The position numbers were made by a program, and so were the translations under genes. From contig JBBISE010000083.1 in the NCBI GenBank assembly GCA_037441445.1, positions 1 through 14,638 on the forward strand: a stretch of DNA of 14,638 nt, given 5' to 3'. The notes beneath the pieces were generated by a model. The model did not search any database, was not told the DNA's origin, and saw nothing but the letters and a program-made list of their open reading frames with translations. Origin of the DNA: JAAYQU01 sp037441445 (GTDB lineage: Bacteria; Bacteroidota; Bacteroidia; Bacteroidales; Salinivirgaceae). This document shows, in pieces, positions 1 through 7,829 of the stretch (position 1 is its first letter; each line of letters opens with the position of its first letter).

Positions 1-201
1 AACTAATTAAACAACTGAATATCAATATTAACCGAAAATATAAACATATGAAATGTTTTTGGTGTTCCAGGGGAGTCCTGTTGTTTACACGCTGGTTTTC
101 TGTCATTTGCGGGTGTTGGCATTCCGGGCGGTCAACCGTTTTACTGTTTTCGTTTTTACCCTTAAAGCCTGAATTTAATTACCTTTTTCAGCAGTCCCGG
201 A
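1..201. other. Non-coding left edge
   Basis: This stretch lies downstream of the DUF1801/YdeI gene. I see no convincing open reading frame, promoter box of the TAnnTTTG type, or hairpin followed by a T-run. A very short inverted repeat near 128-140 has too small a loop to count as a terminator. Confidence 0.4.
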
Positions 202-849
202 TTATTCCACGGCATTTTTAAACCATTTTTGAGCCGAAGGCCGCCTGTGCGGGCATCCTGGCCAGCAACACGGAATGCGTTTGCCTTCCTTTAACTCGTC
301 CACCATGCGCAGGATATGTTGCAATCTTGTTTCCGGTTTTTTGACCGTGGAGACCCAGCAAATCCATTCGTTGCGCTGAATGGGGGTTAATGTGTTCCAG
401 TGCTTAAGCACATCCTTGTTTTCTTTCAGCGCCTTTTCTATATCGTCAGCCATTTCATGGAAAATGCCGGGCAAAACATCCTGGTTCGATTCCATATTAT
501 CTTCCTGTACGCGAAACAGCACTATTTTTTGTATTAATTCCAATGGCAAGGGTTGGTCAATGGGAAACTGAATGGCACCTTTCGATGTTTTGTACCCTTC
601 CAGCTCCTTTTTAAAGTGGGCAATGGGATTTGGTGTGGGATAAAAACCGATGTGTTTGTTGTTTAAAGCATAGTAAACCAGTACTTTGTTTGCTCGAAAA
701 GCGGGCATTCCATAGCTAATGGTCTCGGTTGCCAAAGGTGCAACCTGCCTGATGGCTTGCCTCAATTCCTCAAGCGTTTCTCTTACTTCGGCAGGTTGAG
801 CTTCGTGATATTGGTCGATATTCTTAATTGTGCTGGCAATTTTACTCAT
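202..849 (-). CDS. DUF1801 / YdeI (OmdA-associated) family protein
   Basis: This 215-residue protein combines two known small domains. Residues about 15-115 look like DUF1801 (YdhG-like), with the signature ISYGMPAF at 45-51 and HIGFYP at 66-71. Residues about 125-202 match the YdeI/OmdA 'bacteriocin-protection' family, with NEWICWV (160-166), KKPETR (170-175) and a cysteine-rich tail CCWPGCPHR (194-202). No signal peptide or membrane segment is visible, so it is probably cytoplasmic. The biochemical role of the family is poorly defined; the bacteriocin-protection label comes from a few enterobacterial members and should not be read as the function here. It starts with ATG, 73 bases downstream of tsaE and on the same strand, so it is either the last gene of that operon or separately transcribed. 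Confidence 0.85.
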   Translation of the reverse strand: MSKIASTIKNIDQYHEAQPAEVRETLEELRQAIRQVAPLATETISYGMPAFRANKVLVYYALNNKHIGFYPTPNPIAHFKKELEGYKTSKGAIQFPIDQPLPLELIQKIVLFRVQEDNMESNQDVLPGIFHEMADDIEKALKENKDVLKHWNTLTPIQRNEWICWVSTVKKPETRLQHILRMVDELKEGKRIPCCWPGCPHRRPSAQKWFKNAVE

Positions 850-892
850 AGGCGTGTGGACGCAACGGATCTTTTTTACGTGCTGACTATGC

Positions 893-917
893 TAACAAAT
901 AAGTGGCTTTATTGTTA
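893..917 (-). terminator. Small A/T-rich hairpin after tsaE
   Basis: Six bases beyond the tsaE stop, the minus strand can fold a 9-bp stem (TAACA and ATAA paired with TTAT and TGTTA, one bulged T) around the loop AGCCAC. No U-run follows on the minus strand, so it is at best a weak terminator or a 3'-end stabilising structure. It sits where the operon would be expected to end. Confidence 0.3.
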
Positions 918-922
918 AAAAA

Positions 923-1348
923 CTAAACCTCCTCCCATTCAATCTCGCGGCTATCCTCGCTCAGGATGTTAATGGTAATGCGCAGATACTTTTCGGGTAA
1001 CAGCGGTGCAACTACCATGGGCCACTCAATAAGGCACAGGTTTCCCGAATCGAAATAGTCGGGAACACCAATTGAGAAGGCCTCGTTGACGTTGTTCAGC
1101 CTGTAAAAATCGAAGTGGTAGATGGTTTCGCCAGAGTCTGTCCCGTATTCGTTTATAATGCTAAAAGTAGGACTGGTAACTGTGTCGCGTACGCTTTTCT
1201 GACGGCAGATTTCTTTTATAATGGTGGTTTTTCCGGCACCCATAGGAGCATCAAAGGCCCACACGCAATGCAGTGGGGTTAGCTCGGCAATTAATTGCGC
1301 TACACGTTGGGGCAACAGGTCAAGGTTCTCAACAATTATTTTCGACAT
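923..1348 (-). CDS. tsaE: tRNA t6A37 biosynthesis ATPase TsaE
   Basis: TsaE is the P-loop ATPase that works with TsaB, TsaC and TsaD to make N6-threonylcarbamoyladenosine at position 37 of ANN-decoding tRNAs, in the cytoplasm. The 141 residues match the usual family length. The Walker A loop is PMGAGKTT (35-42). The family blocks SPTFSIINEY (59-68), HFDFYRL (78-84) and the terminal IEWP (107-110) are all present. The start is an ATG 11 bases after the porX stop, which implies co-transcription with porX. The partner genes tsaB, tsaC and tsaD are not in the window. Identification is firm. Confidence 0.96.
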   Translation of the reverse strand: MSKIIVENLDLLPQRVAQLIAELTPLHCVWAFDAPMGAGKTTIIKEICRQKSVRDTVTSPTFSIINEYGTDSGETIYHFDFYRLNNVNEAFSIGVPDYFDSGNLCLIEWPMVVAPLLPEKYLRITINILSEDSREIEWEEV

Positions 1349-1359
1349 AGCAACCGGAA

Positions 1360-2919
1360 TTACTCATTGGGAATCAGCGAAACAATCGGAATAAGCATCT
1401 CTTCCATCGACACGCCGCCATGCTGGAACGTATCCTTGTAATAGTTAACGTAGTAGTTGTAGTTGTTGGGATAGGCAAAAAAATCGTTCTCGCAGGCAAA
1501 AACATAGCTTCCACTGACATTAAAACGGGGAAGCCCAACGGCCTCGGGTTTCGAGATTTCGAAAACCTGTCCCTGGCTGAAATTCAGGTTTTTGCCATGC
1601 TTATAGCGCAAATTGGTGGTAGTGTTGCGGTCGCCAATTATTTTTACGGGGTGGTCAATTTTTATGGAGCCATGGTCGGTGGTAATGAACAACCGAACTT
1701 TGTTTTGTGCCAGATATTCAATCAACTTGTTTAACGGGGAATGTTCGTACCACGAACGGGTCAGGTTTCGGTAAGCAGGTTCAGACGAGGCCAGTTCTTT
1801 CATCACATCCGAATCGGTGCGGGCGTGCGACAAGATATCCACAAAGTTATAGACCAACACCGAAAGCGGATTTTCAATAAACCGCGACGGGTTTTCGGTC
1901 ACTTTTCGTGCCGATTTAACATTGCTGGCCTTTTCAAAATAGAACGGGGTTGTAATACCGTGCCGCGAGAGGTAACTTTTAAACAAATCTTTTTCAAACT
2001 CGTTTTTCAGGCCTTCTTCGTCCTCATCGCGCCAAAGGTCGGGCAGGATTCGTTTTATGCCATCGGGCATAAGTCCCGAAAACAGGGCGTTTCGGGCGTA
2101 TTGGGTGGCAGTGGGCAATATGCTGTAGTACATAGCCTCGTTTTCCACTTTGTAATGCTTGGTTATGAATGGTTTTAACACTAACCATTGGTCGAATCGC
2201 AGGTTGTCAATGACCAGAATCATGACTTTTTCTTTTCCAATGTGCGGGAAAACATAGTGTTTTAAGACGTTGGGCGACAGCACGGGGCGGTCATCGCCGG
2301 CAGCCGCGAACCATTTTTCGTAGTTCTTTTTTATGTATTTGGCAAATTCGGTGTTTGCTGTGTTTTTTTGCATCAGCAACACTTCCTGCATATCGGCGGG
2401 CGAGTAGTTATTCTGAAGGGCAAGTTCCCACCAAAGCAGCTTACGGTACACCTCGAACCAGTCGGCATGTTTGCGACTATCGTAAATCAAGGTGCCCAGT
2501 TCGCGGAACGAGGCCTGGTAATCGGTAGAGGTTTTGGCACTGACCAATTTCTGGTGATCCACAATTTTTTTAATGGCCATCAGGATTTGGTTGGGGTTAA
2601 CCGGTTTAATCAGGTAATCCTTGATGTTGCTCCCCAACGCGCTTTCCATGATATGCTCTTCTTCGCTTTTGGTAATCATAATCACCGGCGTTTCATTAAG
2701 GGTCAGGCGAAGTTGGTTCAGCATTTCCAGTCCGGTCATCCCGGGCATGTTTTCATCGAGAAAGAGAATATCAAAACGTTGTTTCTTTAGCACATCCAGG
2801 GCGTCGATGGCACTTTTGGCTGTTGAAATTTCGTACCCTTTTGTTTGAAGAAAAAGAATGTGCGATTTCAGAAATTCAATTTCGTCATCGACCCAAAGGA
2901 TTTTTACCTGGTTTTGCAT
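1360..2919 (-). CDS. porX: PorX: response regulator with PglZ-type effector domain (T9SS regulator)
   Basis: PorX is the response-regulator half of the PorX/PorY system that controls type IX secretion in Bacteroidota. Published work on homologs describes a zinc-dependent phosphodiesterase active on oligoribonucleotides. In this 519-residue protein the receiver domain (1-120) keeps the acidic pair D11/D12, phospho-acceptor D55 in LFLDENMPG, T83 and K105. A helical linker leads to a PglZ/alkaline-phosphatase-fold domain (about 205-519). It has VIDNLRFDQW (236-245, D238), the nucleophile motif LPTATQYAR (268-276), D361 and H365 in DILSHAR, D415 and H416 in TTDHG, and H500 in QHGG. All metal and nucleophile positions I can recognise are intact, so it should be active. 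The kinase PorY is not encoded here. The gene lies 82 bases after porW/sprE and 11 before tsaE. Confidence 0.95.
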   Translation of the reverse strand: MQNQVKILWVDDEIEFLKSHILFLQTKGYEISTAKSAIDALDVLKKQRFDILFLDENMPGMTGLEMLNQLRLTLNETPVIMITKSEEEHIMESALGSNIKDYLIKPVNPNQILMAIKKIVDHQKLVSAKTSTDYQASFRELGTLIYDSRKHADWFEVYRKLLWWELALQNNYSPADMQEVLLMQKNTANTEFAKYIKKNYEKWFAAAGDDRPVLSPNVLKHYVFPHIGKEKVMILVIDNLRFDQWLVLKPFITKHYKVENEAMYYSILPTATQYARNALFSGLMPDGIKRILPDLWRDEDEEGLKNEFEKDLFKSYLSRHGITTPFYFEKASNVKSARKVTENPSRFIENPLSVLVYNFVDILSHARTDSDVMKELASSEPAYRNLTRSWYEHSPLNKLIEYLAQNKVRLFITTDHGSIKIDHPVKIIGDRNTTTNLRYKHGKNLNFSQGQVFEISKPEAVGLPRFNVSGSYVFACENDFFAYPNNYNYYVNYYKDTFQHGGVSMEEMLIPIVSLIPNE

Positions 2920-3001
2920 ACAATGTACATTTTCTATTTGTTAAAGCAAAACGCCGCCCGGGGACTATAATTGCCTTAAAAGGGTTTACGACGCTAAAAA
3001 A
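2920..3001 (-). other. 82-base porW/sprE-porX intergenic gap
   Basis: This is the largest gap inside the ricT-tsaE run. On the minus strand it contains TTTG, then 19 bases, then TACATTGT. That loosely resembles TTTG-N19-TAnnTTTG, but it ends right at the porX ATG and would place the transcript start inside porX, so I do not call it a promoter. I see no hairpin with a U-run. The gap may hold an internal regulatory element that is not readable by eye. Confidence 0.3.
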
Positions 3002-5698
3002 TTACTTTTTCAGGTATTGCGCTTTAAAGAAATCCATGTAGGTATTGATGGATTTGGTTTCTGCCAGCTTTTTAAAGTTGGCCTCGCTAATGACAAAATG
3101 GATATAATCGAGGTTGGTGAGCCCCGAATAAACTTCATCGACAAATATCACCGAATGGTAATAGTTCATAGCCGTGTGGCTGTCCTTAAAACTTCTAACG
3201 GTTATCAAATCGGACTCGGCTGAGAAAAACTCGCTTGGTACAGTAAATTCAAACATGGGGTAATAGTCAATGTTCATGTTCGAAATGTTGAATTTAATGC
3301 GGTTTGTATTGGCCTTTTTCGTGTAAACCAATGTTCCATAGTAGTGCGGTGCCGTAGGTTCAAAGAGAAATTCCACGGGCTTTTCTTCTTTTTTTGCCGC
3401 CTCGGCCAGCAGTCCTTTTTCCTCTTTCTTCTCGACCCCCTCGGGCTGTTTTGGCGGCACAGTCAGGTATTTCTTAATGTCTTTGGCGTAAGCCAATTCG
3501 GGGGCATCGGGGAAGAATTTAATGTAATCATCAATCACTTTCACAAAATTGGCCGAATCGGTGGTGCGTCCAATAGAAATCGTTTTCAGCAAAGCAAATT
3601 TCGAACGGTACGGGTTACCCGGGTAAAGTGAATCCGCGAATGCTGCATTGGCAATAACCTTTTCGAACTGGTTGTTTTCGAACAGTTTATAGGTTGTCGA
3701 GTATAAAAACCGCGATTCTTGTTCTTTGGCAGCTTCCTGCTTAAAGAAATCGGGATTGGTCATAGACTGTGCGTACTTGCTGTAGGGATATTTGTCAATT
3801 ACCTGTTGTTTATAGTTTTCCGATTTGCTGTTTTCGCCCAAGGTGCCATATATTTTGTACAGGAAATACCAGCTTTCAAGTTCGTGGATTGTGGCCGGAA
3901 ACCTTTTCAACAATGCATGGAAGCTTTCCTGGGCTTTTTGTAGATCTTCGATTTTGTCTTTGTAAATCATAGAAGTCCGGTACATGGCCACATGAATCAG
4001 GCTGTCCGATATTTTCATGGCCGAATCGGTAAGGGGAACGTCCTGCAAATAATATTCACGCTTCGACTTGTCGGATTCGCGGTTTTCGTCCACTATGGCC
4101 GTAGTGGTTTGGTTGTCGGCAAACACGTCCACACCCGTTGATGCCTTGTCTGATCGGCGCCAATGGTCTTCCAATGTCCTTGCGCCCCATTTAGTTTGGA
4201 AAAGCATTGCACCGGATGCCAGGATGCCGGGATTATAAAAGTAAAAGGCTCCGCCCGACGACTGGCTTTCATCGAACGTTCGTGTTCGCTGTTGCAATTG
4301 CGATGCCGCCAACCTGTCCATTTGTTCGCGGGCTTTTTCCTCGCGTTCCTGTTTTGCCAGTTCGGCAATAGCCTTGTCAATAAACGCATTTCTATCTGCT
4401 TCTTTCATCCTTGCCATGCGTTGCAGGCTGTCCTGAACGGTTACCACGTTCAGGCTGGTTACCAGTTCATTCAGGTTTTGCGATAAACGATGGTATTTTT
4501 TGTAGTCAGGAATATCTTTCGAAACCAAGCCCATGGCGCTGTCTAAATATACCTGTGCTTTTATGTAGTCGGGTTCCGCCAGCAACATACGGCCCAAATC
4601 GAGGTACGACTGGCCCTTTTGGTTCCGGTTGTTTTTGGATGTATGGGCCGACTGCAGGTATAGTTTTTTTGCCTCGTCGGGTTTTGATTCGTTTTCGGCA
4701 ATTTTCCCCAGGGCGTAGTAAAGCTGATCGAGATATTCGGCGTTTTTCTCATCGCGAACCATTTTATACAGCACTTTTTTCAAGCTGGTGTTGTCGCTTT
4801 CGTCCTTGCTGGCAATTTGTGCCAGGTTTATGCGCGAATTAAAACTCATTTCATAGTTTTTGTTGCGGCGCATCACTTTCGAATACTTGGCAAAAGCACT
4901 GCGGTCATCGCCCAATTCCTGATATATTTGACCCAGGATAAATTCGTACCGGTAAACTTCGGACTTCTTGCGGGTTAGTTTTACAGCGGTTTCGAGGTGT
5001 TTTGCCGCCAGTTCCAATTGTCGTTGCTTGAGGTGAAAATCGGCTTTCACCAGGTTGAATTCGCGTTCCAGCCGTTTTGGAAAATCGGCTGTACCTTCAA
5101 TTAATTTCAGGATAGGCTCGGCGCGCCTGTAGTTGCCCATTTCGGCGTAGGTGCGGGCCAACCACAGTTGGGCGTCATACTTAATGGGAAGTTCCGTATA
5201 GGTTTGAATAATGAACGAAAACGATTCTATGGCTGCAAAAAAATCGCGCCGCATGAAGTGCGATTTTCCCAACAAGAGATAGGCGTGCCACGTCCATTTT
5301 ACAAATTCGGGTTTATCGTAGAATTTTTTACCACGGGCACCTTTGGGCCTCTTCTCGGGTTTAACTTTTATGGAGTGCTTCTGAATTACTTTCGATCCTT
5401 TTTTGAAGGCCCGTTCCATGTCACCCGCGGCTTTGGAGGTGGCTCCGGTGACGGAATAGGGGAATACGGGAAGTATCAGGCTGTAGTTGTCCTTCAGTTC
5501 TTTATCCATTTTTCTCATGCCATCGCGATAGGCCAAGTCGCCATTGTAATAGGCATTAAAATAGCCGGTTACATGGTGGTATGCACGACGGCTCCATGTG
5601 TTTTTGGAGGTGGAACAGCCACTTAATACAAGAATCAGTATGGCAAGAGCAGCGGAATAACTATATTTTTTCAAGGCAAATACAACTTTAATTTTCAT
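3002..5698 (-). CDS. porW: PorW/SprE: TPR lipoprotein of the type IX secretion system
   Basis: This 898-residue protein matches PorW (Porphyromonas) / SprE (Flavobacterium), an outer-membrane lipoprotein required for type IX secretion and, in gliders, motility. Residues 1-27 form a lipoprotein signal with lipobox LSG|C28. The family start follows: WSRRAYHHVTGYFNAYYNGD (34-53). TPR-like helical repeats run from about 130 to 420, then a charged coiled segment, the family block with FYFYNPG and later WGAR..LEDHWRRSDK, a second TPR stretch, and a C-terminal beta-rich domain (about 785-898). The start codon directly follows the mrp stop (TAA-ATG), which implies translational coupling. porX is the next gene downstream, so a structural part of the secretion machine and its regulator are adjacent. 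Confidence 0.94.
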   Translation of the reverse strand: MKIKVVFALKKYSYSAALAILILVLSGCSTSKNTWSRRAYHHVTGYFNAYYNGDLAYRDGMRKMDKELKDNYSLILPVFPYSVTGATSKAAGDMERAFKKGSKVIQKHSIKVKPEKRPKGARGKKFYDKPEFVKWTWHAYLLLGKSHFMRRDFFAAIESFSFIIQTYTELPIKYDAQLWLARTYAEMGNYRRAEPILKLIEGTADFPKRLEREFNLVKADFHLKQRQLELAAKHLETAVKLTRKKSEVYRYEFILGQIYQELGDDRSAFAKYSKVMRRNKNYEMSFNSRINLAQIASKDESDNTSLKKVLYKMVRDEKNAEYLDQLYYALGKIAENESKPDEAKKLYLQSAHTSKNNRNQKGQSYLDLGRMLLAEPDYIKAQVYLDSAMGLVSKDIPDYKKYHRLSQNLNELVTSLNVVTVQDSLQRMARMKEADRNAFIDKAIAELAKQEREEKAREQMDRLAASQLQQRTRTFDESQSSGGAFYFYNPGILASGAMLFQTKWGARTLEDHWRRSDKASTGVDVFADNQTTTAIVDENRESDKSKREYYLQDVPLTDSAMKISDSLIHVAMYRTSMIYKDKIEDLQKAQESFHALLKRFPATIHELESWYFLYKIYGTLGENSKSENYKQQVIDKYPYSKYAQSMTNPDFFKQEAAKEQESRFLYSTTYKLFENNQFEKVIANAAFADSLYPGNPYRSKFALLKTISIGRTTDSANFVKVIDDYIKFFPDAPELAYAKDIKKYLTVPPKQPEGVEKKEEKGLLAEAAKKEEKPVEFLFEPTAPHYYGTLVYTKKANTNRIKFNISNMNIDYYPMFEFTVPSEFFSAESDLITVRSFKDSHTAMNYYHSVIFVDEVYSGLTNLDYIHFVISEANFKKLAETKSINTYMDFFKAQYLKK

Positions 5699-6787
5699 TT
5701 ATTTTACTTCAACAATGGTTGTTGGCGGTATCTCTATATTGCGTTTTTTTACGGCAGCCACAACGGCGTCGGCCAATTTCAGAAATGCGGTTCCAACAAT
5801 TGAATCTTCGGTTGCTGGTGGTTTCCCATTGTCTGAACCAATGGCAATACTCTCAACAATGGGAATCTGGCCCAAAACAGGAATGTTGAACTTTTCCGAA
5901 ATGCCACGAACTCCGTCTTTGCCAAATATATAGTATTTATTTTCTGGCAGTTCGGCAGGAGTAAACCAGGCCATGTTCTCTACCAATCCCAAAACCGGAA
6001 CACTGATTGATGGGCTGCGGAACATATTAATTCCCTTCACTACGTCGGCAATGGCTACCTGCTGTGGTGTTGAAACCACCAGTACGCCGGTAAGTGCAAC
6101 GGTTTGAACCACGGTGAGGTGAACATCTCCTGTTCCCGGGGGCATGTCAATAACCAAATAGTCAAGCTCGCCCCATTGGGGTTCCAGCAGAATCTGTTTC
6201 ATGGCGCTGGTAGCCATGGGGCCTCGCCAAATCAAGGGTTGGTCGGGATCGACAAAAAATCCGATGGACATAAGTTTCAGCCCGTATTTTTCAAGTGGGG
6301 TAATGTTGTTTCGTCCGTCTTCTGATGTCACTGCCGGCTTTTTCCCTTCTAGGGCAAACATCTTTGGAAGGCTGGGTCCATACACATCGGCATCCAACAG
6401 TCCAACTTTATATCCTGATTTCGAGAGCGAAACGGCTAGATTTACAGCAATGGTTGATTTTCCGACTCCACCTTTACCTGAAACAACCGCTATAATATTT
6501 TTCACCTTGTCGAGCCCAGAAAGCTGCGGATCTTTTTGCAAAGCCCTGATATGAATATTTCCCCGCACTTCTATTTCCTGAAAATCCTCCTCGAGTTGGT
6601 GTACACAAGCCTGTCGGATTTGGTTTATTGAGGGGTCGCTATTTTTTTTAAATACCAATGTAAAGGAGACTTTATTGCCATTAACCTTAATTTCCTGCAC
6701 CATGCCTGAAGCCACGATATCAGTTTTGCTTTCAGGGTGAATAACCTTTTGCAGGCTTTTAAACACGTCTTTTACTGTCAGTGCCAT
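5699..6787 (-). CDS. mrp: Mrp/ApbC-type P-loop ATPase with MIP18 (DUF59) domain
   Basis: This 362-residue protein has the standard Mrp layout. An N-terminal MIP18/DUF59 domain (about 3-85) is followed by a ParA/MinD-type ATPase with the deviant Walker A GKGGVGKST (104-112), LLDADVYGPSLP (130-141), a Walker B region VIDMPPGTGD (212-221) and the PQQVAIADV block (241-249). Family members act as Fe-S cluster carriers or scaffolds. This one has only one cysteine in the whole chain (C61). The C-terminal CxxC that binds the shared cluster in ApbC/Nbp35 is replaced by ENMAWFTPAELPENKYYIFG (270-289). Classical bridging-cluster chemistry therefore looks unlikely, and the real role may differ. The gene starts 11 bases after the ATL gene and abuts porW/sprE. 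Confidence 0.93.
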   Translation of the reverse strand: MALTVKDVFKSLQKVIHPESKTDIVASGMVQEIKVNGNKVSFTLVFKKNSDPSINQIRQACVHQLEEDFQEIEVRGNIHIRALQKDPQLSGLDKVKNIIAVVSGKGGVGKSTIAVNLAVSLSKSGYKVGLLDADVYGPSLPKMFALEGKKPAVTSEDGRNNITPLEKYGLKLMSIGFFVDPDQPLIWRGPMATSAMKQILLEPQWGELDYLVIDMPPGTGDVHLTVVQTVALTGVLVVSTPQQVAIADVVKGINMFRSPSISVPVLGLVENMAWFTPAELPENKYYIFGKDGVRGISEKFNIPVLGQIPIVESIAIGSDNGKPPATEDSIVGTAFLKLADAVVAAVKKRNIEIPPTTIVEVK

Positions 6788-6798
6788 AATCGAACATT

Positions 6799-7131
6799 TT
6801 ACAGGGACAACTCCTTTACCGGATCCCAGAAGTATTTGTGTATATCTTTAATTTTATTGTTTTCAATATCAATCCCTTCCGATTGTAACAATTCAATCAT
6901 GCTGTTACCGGCAAAATACCTTTTTCCGGTTAACAAACCACTGCGATTAACGACCCTATGGGCTGGCAAGAACCCGGGCTGGTGCAAGGTGCTGTTTAGT
7001 GCCCATCCAACCGTGCGCGCCCCTTGTTTTCCACCCAGGGTTGCGGCAATGGCCCCGTAGGTCGTTACCCTACCGGACGGAATCATCCGAACTATCTGGT
7101 AAACTGCTTCGAAGTAATTCGTGGTAGTCAT
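6799..7131 (-). CDS. Alkyltransferase-like (ATL) protein, MGMT family without catalytic Cys
   Basis: This 110-residue protein is the DNA-binding domain of the O6-alkylguanine-DNA alkyltransferase family. It has IPSGRVTTYGAIA (17-29, with the conserved Tyr at 25), the arginine-finger block GARTVGWAL (37-45, R39) and the active-site block PAHRVVN (56-62). The alkyl-accepting cysteine of PCHRV is alanine (A57), so it cannot self-alkylate. ATL proteins bind O6-alkylguanine, flip it out and hand the lesion to nucleotide excision repair; that role is inferred. The ATG start fits the family's usual N-terminus and places the first 62 bases inside the 3' end of trmB in another frame. mrp follows after 11 bases. 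Confidence 0.9.
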   Translation of the reverse strand: MTTTNYFEAVYQIVRMIPSGRVTTYGAIAATLGGKQGARTVGWALNSTLHQPGFLPAHRVVNRSGLLTGKRYFAGNSMIELLQSEGIDIENNKIKDIHKYFWDPVKELSL

Positions 7132-7825
7132 AGTCGGGCTCGGTGAGTTGTATTTTCGAATCGAGTGTAAATTTCAGGTACGTAATGGGAAACCCTTTTT
7201 CCATAAACAACTTCTCGTAGGTTGTTTTTATGGTTAGTTTTGGATCGATGTCGGGGTTTGCATTGATATCTTCGCTGCATTCCAAAATAGGAATTTTATT
7301 GTGTTCGAGCACCAATTTTGTATATCGGTGCAGAAACAGGCTATCGGTTTTGAGGTGTACAACGCTGTTTGGCTTTAAAAATTGCTGATAGCGTTGTAAA
7401 AAACCGGAATGGGTAAGCCTGTTTTTCGACCGTCGTGCTTTTATTTGTGGGTCAGGGAAAGTAATCCAAATTTCATCGACCTCGCCGGGGGCGAAATAGC
7501 GCGAAATAAACTCGATGCGTGTACGGAGAAAGGCTACATTTTTCAGGCCTTCTTCATGGGCAGTCCTGGCTCCGCGCCATAGCCTTGCTCCTTTGATATC
7601 GACACCAATAAAATTTTTGTGTGGGTTGTGCCTCGACAACTCCACGGTATATTCGCCTTTTCCACAACCCAATTCAACTACAATGGGGTTGTTGTTTCCA
7701 AACATGCTCTGCCGCCACGTTCCTTTCATGGGGTTGTCGTGTTCGCGGGCCTCAATAATGTCGGGTTGTACTACGTGTTTGAAGGTGGCGTTCTCGGCAA
7801 AACGCTGTAATTTATTCTTTCCCAA
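7070..7825 (-). CDS. trmB: tRNA (guanine-N7-)-methyltransferase TrmB, TTG start
   Basis: TrmB uses S-adenosylmethionine to make m7G at position 46 in the tRNA variable loop. The 251-residue protein shows the SAM-binding motif ELGCGKGEY (51-59), IGVDIKGARLW (73-83), the catalytic and substrate loop FPDPQIKARR (123-132) followed by KNRL, HLKTD (157-161) and the TTYEKLF block (201-207). The start is TTG. The alternative frames offer no ATG between the upstream in-frame stop and this codon, and the family typically begins MGKNKL, exactly as here. It lies four bases after the gldH stop. The last 20 codons (EPDYDYHELL... to the TAG) overlap the start of the ATL gene. Confidence 0.95.
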   Translation of the reverse strand: MGKNKLQRFAENATFKHVVQPDIIEAREHDNPMKGTWRQSMFGNNNPIVVELGCGKGEYTVELSRHNPHKNFIGVDIKGARLWRGARTAHEEGLKNVAFLRTRIEFISRYFAPGEVDEIWITFPDPQIKARRSKNRLTHSGFLQRYQQFLKPNSVVHLKTDSLFLHRYTKLVLEHNKIPILECSEDINANPDIDPKLTIKTTYEKLFMEKGFPITYLKFTLDSKIQLTEPDYDYHELLRSSLPDSSDDSVR

Positions 7826-7829
7826 TGTT

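Noticed and set aside
2915..2945. Promoter ending at the porX ATG
   Set aside because: The -7 part matches poorly, and the implied transcript start would lie inside the gene.
4411..4842. Plus-strand open frame inside porW/sprE
   Set aside because: Antisense shadow of a well-identified TPR lipoprotein gene, with cysteine/arginine-rich composition typical of a wrong frame.
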